A DNA stretch of 64,000 nucleotides, taken from contig JAQSEB010000054.1 of NCBI GenBank assembly GCA_030063045.1, positions 62,001-126,000 of the forward strand. Reading direction: 5' to 3'. The stretch comes from Pratylenchus scribneri (taxonomy: Eukaryota > Nematoda > Chromadorea > Rhabditida > Pratylenchidae). A program made the position numbers and the translations under genes. This document shows positions 58,797-64,000 of the stretch, piece by piece. The notes beneath the pieces are model-generated. The model was not told the DNA's origin, did not search any database, and worked only from the letters and a program-made list of their open reading frames with translations. Numbering within the stretch: the first letter of the stretch is position 1; the number at the start of each line of letters is the position of its first letter.

Positions 58797-59211
58797 CCTT
58801 ACTCAGCTCTGCCCTTCAAATTTGCGTAATTATCATGAATCTTAGCCATACTTTTTTCAAGTAAAGGGACCCATAACTTTAAAAAATAATCCCTTCTTTT
58901 AATTTTAAACAAAATATAATTTGCCTGCTTTTTTCTGCCTTCAGAAAAAAGTAACTGCCCGCGACCAGGGAAAATGATCATCAACTAATATTTGATTCCA
59001 ATTTCCATCCACGACGCATTTTATAACATCCATCTTGAGCAATTTCCTTGGTGATGAAAACAATCTCAAGTATTTCCCGTTTTCGGCAATGACTGAGAAA
59101 ACTGAAATTAGCCAGCCAACAGTCACCAAGTGGGCCTTGGTTGGCATCAATCGGTTGAGGGTTATTGAACACACTCCAATCCTTTCTCTCCCCATCAGCT
59201 GTTCTAATCAA
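58797..59211 (-). pseudogene. Calpain-type cysteine protease fragment, frameshifted
   Basis: NPQPIDANQGPLGDCWLANF carries the calpain catalytic Cys motif, followed by ILEIVFITKEIAQDGCYKM. The frame then changes (VVDGNWNQILVDDHFPW), and changes again (GRGQLLFSEGRKKQ). After a 48 nt intron with a GC donor (58877-58924) comes LWVPLLEKSMAKIHDNYANL KG. The order matches the calpain protease core, but at least two frame breaks occur within 100 bases and no exons with the catalytic His and Asn were seen. The upstream acidic open frame (59208-59492) could be its former N-terminal part. It appears to be a decayed gene copy. Confidence 0.7.
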
Positions 59212-59637
59212 AATCCCCTTCTCTCCAATTGATACTGCATTTTATTTTTCACTTTAACTTCTTCGGCATTATGTATTGATTTGTCCTTGCGCAACGTTTC
59301 AAATATGTCGTCCTTTTTGAATGCATCCGATAATTCGTCAGGATTAGCCGGTGGAATCAATGGAGACTCAATCTCATCTTGGCTTACACCAAGATTCATT
59401 TCCAACTCTGAAATGTTGTCGCTTTCACTATCAATTTCCTCTGAGGTATCGTAATTTTCAGATTTTGCAATTACGGCCTCGGCGCTTTCCAATTCCTCCG
59501 GTCATAAATCTTGAATTGACCTATTTCTTCTTCAATCCATATTTTCCATCGCCTTTCTTATCCATGCCAGTTTCTGCTACCAATTTGCGCTTTCTGCGAA
59601 TGGCGCATTTTACCTTCACCGATTTTGTCACAACACG

Positions 59638-59839
59638 TCATTCGAAGTCTTGGAGCAGGCATTCATCATAAATATTCTCCTTTGGCTCCCAAGTATCGAG
59701 GCTAAAATTTGATTTATAAAATTTCAAAATCAATTATTATTTTACCGAGATGACCATCTTTTCCATTTCACCAGGTATTCTCGTCGTCCTTTGTACTGAT
59801 ATGTTTCTAGAAGTCGTCGAGCCGCATAAACCGTGTCGC
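59638..59839 (-). CDS. Chromodomain protein, truncated right after the domain
   Basis: Two exons, 59746-59839 and 59638-59701. They encode VYAARRLLETYQYKGRREYL, VKWKRWSSR, then LDTWEPKENIYDECLLQDFE: a complete chromodomain with the aromatic cage positions (Y, W, W). A TGA stop follows directly. In the same frame another 38 basic residues are open up to about 59520 (VKCAIRRKRKLVAE), resembling a normal extension of Polycomb/HP1-like proteins, so the TGA could be a premature stop. No start exon was found upstream. Chromodomains bind methylated histone tails. Possibly a pseudogene. Confidence 0.6.
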
Positions 59840-60004
59840 CTAATTATTTAATGTAACCATTTCTATAAATTCAAAATATGCTTATGCTTGAAACGAGGTC
59901 AATAGCCGATTAAATTTTGAATCCGGAGTTAACCGCAGGTCTATAGCCTATCAATTTTCGAAATCTCTGCTTTTAGGTAAGGCAGAGATTTGAGAATAGA
60001 GGGC

Positions 60005-60330
60005 TCATTCGATTCAGCATGATCGATTTAGTCTATGTGTCACGGCCAATTTGGGGAATCTCGGCTTCTAGGCAACGTACAGACTCGAGAGTGGGCTCAT
60101 TCGACTCGTCATAGTCGATTTACTATGTAAAATTTCAATTACATATCGAATTAGGGGCCAGGGTTAGGGTTATGGTTCAGGGTGGCATGGGTTTTAGGGG
60201 CTTTGGGGCTAGGGTTAGGGGCTAAGGTTAGGGTTATACCGGTCTGAAATTGAAATTTCATAGACTAAATCGAATATGCCGAGTCGAATGAGCCTACTCT
60301 CGAGTCTGTACGATGCCTAGAAGCCGAGAT
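60005..60330. repeat. R6 inverted-repeat element with inner GGGTTAGGG-like repeats
   Basis: GGGCTCATTCGATTCAGCAT GATCGATTTAGTC on the left; GACTAAATCGAATATGCCGA and GTCGAATGAGCC on the right. The core around 60160-60235 has TTAGGGGCTAGGGTTAGGG-type sequence, similar to but not a clean telomere repeat. Confidence 0.75.
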
Positions 60331-60504
60331 TCCCCAAATTGGCCAACCTGATAAAGTTTTTCGCCCGGCCATTCCTGGGAATGGCCAATTTCCCCATATC
60401 GACTGCAGCATATGAAATTTCAATTGCAAACTGATTTGAGATAATTTAGATAAATTAAACCGTTGTTTAATCCAAAACCGGCTTTACTGTATTAATTTTT
60501 GTCT

Positions 60505-60827
60505 ACATAGCTGTGCAAGGGGGTCCGACCCCCCCCCCCCCCCCCCATAACGCAGCACTCAGTGGATTTATCGGGCGGGAACCACGCACCAAGCAGGGGA
60601 GGAAGGGAAAAATTGGAAAATTTTTCGGAAAAATTGGAAAATTTTTCGGAAAAATTGGAACATTTTTCGCTGCGCGGCCATTTTTAGGTGAAATTTTACC
60701 CTGCGGGGTTGTTTTTGGCTCTAAATTTTCGCCTGCGGCGCAAAATATTTGAAATAGGAACTACTCATGAATCCCACCACCATCCACGCAGCCACCCATG
60801 ATGTCCCTCCCCGTTGCCCAGCTATGT
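60505..60827. mobile_element. TIR element with 6 bp TSD
   Basis: Starts ACATAGCTGTGCAAGGGG and ends with the inverse CCCCGTTGCCCAGCTATGT. TTGTCT flanks it on both sides (60499-60504 and 60828-60833). The inside has a long C run and TTTTTCGCTGCGCGGCCATT, shared with the elements at 25874 and 54201. Confidence 0.85.
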
Positions 60828-60885
60828 TTGTCTAGACCTTAAGACGGGGGCCTGATATTGAAACATTCATAGACTTAATAATCGA

Positions 60886-61861
60886 TCATGCCGCGCCGTA
60901 TAATGAACCAATTCTCCGTATTTCTATATTTCTGGGTTGGCTAGAAGCCGAAATTTGTCGGTTTTTTTTATAAACCTGCATTTTCCATTGCGTGAATTTC
61001 AATCGATGAATGAATTCCTTCGAATAATCCAAATCCATTGCAATTTTAAACCATTCATTCCCATTCATTTTGTTCTGCACGAATAATCTCAATTTATACC
61101 GGCTGTCTCCATATGGATATCGAAGCAATTCTCCATCATGAATGTGCATTGTTTGGCCATTTTCCGCTTTCAATTCAACAGAATCGAATAAAGTTCGGAG
61201 GCCTCCAATCCGAAATTGCTTCTCATCATTGAATAATGGCTCCAAAAAAGTTGGCGTTGGAAGATCCTCATCAGAAAAATCGATATCCACAATTTGGAGC
61301 ATCATTTTTGTAGAACTGTGAAATTTTGCCAAAAATTCACATATTTTGTTATAAATTTTTAAATCACGTACCTTGAATTTGCCAAATGGAGAAGCAATTT
61401 TTCCACAAAATTTCCTCCCATCCCATCATCATCAACATTGTGGATATATAATTTCCGGATTGATGTCAGCCAACTGCCATAATATAAAAATGCATCCATT
61501 TGCGGTTTCCATTCAATTTCATGGCCAATAATTTCATTGCCAATCTCCAATTTTTCTGGATCATTTTCCTCTTCTTCTTCGTCATCCGTCGACAACTCAT
61601 CCTCATCATCGACCAATTTGCCAATATATTCATTCAGAGACTGAAAAATGCATTGGTTCAAAAATTAAATCAATTTTATACCGTTTTGAGTTGTTGAATT
61701 GTGCGAAGCATTCTCGGCTTACTTATGTCAACAAATGCAAAGGATGGAACATTCACCAAAACATTGATTGCATCGCCCAAAGGCAGGCATTTATGCATTT
61801 CAACGAGCAATTCCAGGGGCAATGGTCGTCGGCTGTATTCCAAATTGATGTTGTTTTCCAT
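60886..61861 (-). CDS. Possible F-box-like protein of unknown function
   Basis: Three exons: 61682-61861, 61372-61640, 60886-61315. The N-terminal region RRPLPLELLVEMHKCLPLGD AINVLVNV has the LP..L...I...L spacing of a weak F-box. An acidic stretch follows (DDEDELSTDDEEEEEND), then a globular part with YYGSWLTSIRKLYIHNVDDD and MDLDYSKEFIHRLKFTQWKM. The C-terminus is QISASSQPRNIEIRRIGSLY GAA. F-box expansions are common in nematodes, but the match is by eye and weak. No signal peptide or membrane segment is seen. The last exon's end overlaps an R6-type sequence, so the native stop may be slightly earlier. Confidence 0.6.
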
Positions 61862-62154
61862 AATTGAATATTTGGTTTATTGATATTTAATATTACCTAT
61901 ATCTATAATAAAAATAAAGAATTAAAATTAAAATAGTATTATAAAATTGATAAAAAAAATAATATATAAGAATTGACATTGAATTGAATGGTTTCAGCAA
62001 ATTTTTAAATAGTCTTGCATCAAATAAACTGGCATATTTTTTATCAAAATAAAATCAATTTTAAACACCGATAAATTTATTATATTTTGCCAAATTTAAA
62101 TAAGTTAACAATAAATTAAATAAAATATCACAATTTATGTATTCCATTTTCCCT

Positions 62155-64000
<1,846 letters not shown>

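Noticed and set aside
60138..60240. Possible interstitial telomere
   Set aside because: Only a few irregular GGGTTAGGG-like units, not the nematode repeat TTAGGC.

Overview
The window looks like nuclear DNA of a nematode, most probably a plant-parasitic cyst nematode (Globodera/Heterodera type). Genes are split by short 40-60 nt introns, intergenic DNA is AT-rich, and a fatty-acid/retinol-binding protein (FAR-1 type) with a signal peptide is present. The genus is inferred from what I know of FAR-1 proteins and gene style; no search was run. No operons, CRISPR arrays or bacterial genes are seen.

Layout. 1-6.7 kb (-): an AKAP1-like mitochondrial anchor with a KH domain, running off the left edge. 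7.4-8.5 kb (-): a coiled-coil gene of unknown function with a paralogue at 55.7-58.0 kb (+). 11.2-13.6 kb (-): two FAR-family genes in tandem, one divergent and one classical. 14.5-16.1 kb (+): an HMG protein with two HMG boxes. 17.3-18.8 kb (-): an ALKBH4-like dioxygenase. 20.5-22.7 kb (+): an acidic disordered protein built from repeated exon pairs. 24.1-28.5 kb (-): mevalonate kinase with no recognisable N-terminal exon. 31.4-38.0 kb (-): an ELO-type fatty acid elongase with two odd introns. 39.2-45.7 kb (-): a WDR60-like (dynein-2 intermediate chain) WD protein. 46.8-47.7 kb (-): a small secreted basic protein. 49.6-55.4 kb (+): aspartyl aminopeptidase (M18) with a frameshift. 58.8-59.8 kb (-): a decayed calpain fragment and a truncated chromodomain gene. 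60.9-61.9 kb (-): a possible F-box-like gene. 62.2-63.7 kb (-): GDP-L-fucose synthase, running off the right edge.

The rest is dense non-autonomous repeat DNA: at least six families of inverted-repeat (hairpin) elements, several clear TIR/TSD insertions (25.9, 36.6, 54.2 and 60.5 kb), many minisatellites inside introns, and scattered tRNA box-B-like units. Most repeats sit in introns or between genes and do not break coding exons.

The genes are mostly housekeeping and are not one pathway. Mevalonate kinase, the elongase and the two FAR proteins all concern lipids, but their proximity may be chance. Exon coordinates come from reading splice sites and reading frames by hand; terminal exons and 5' ends are the least certain parts.
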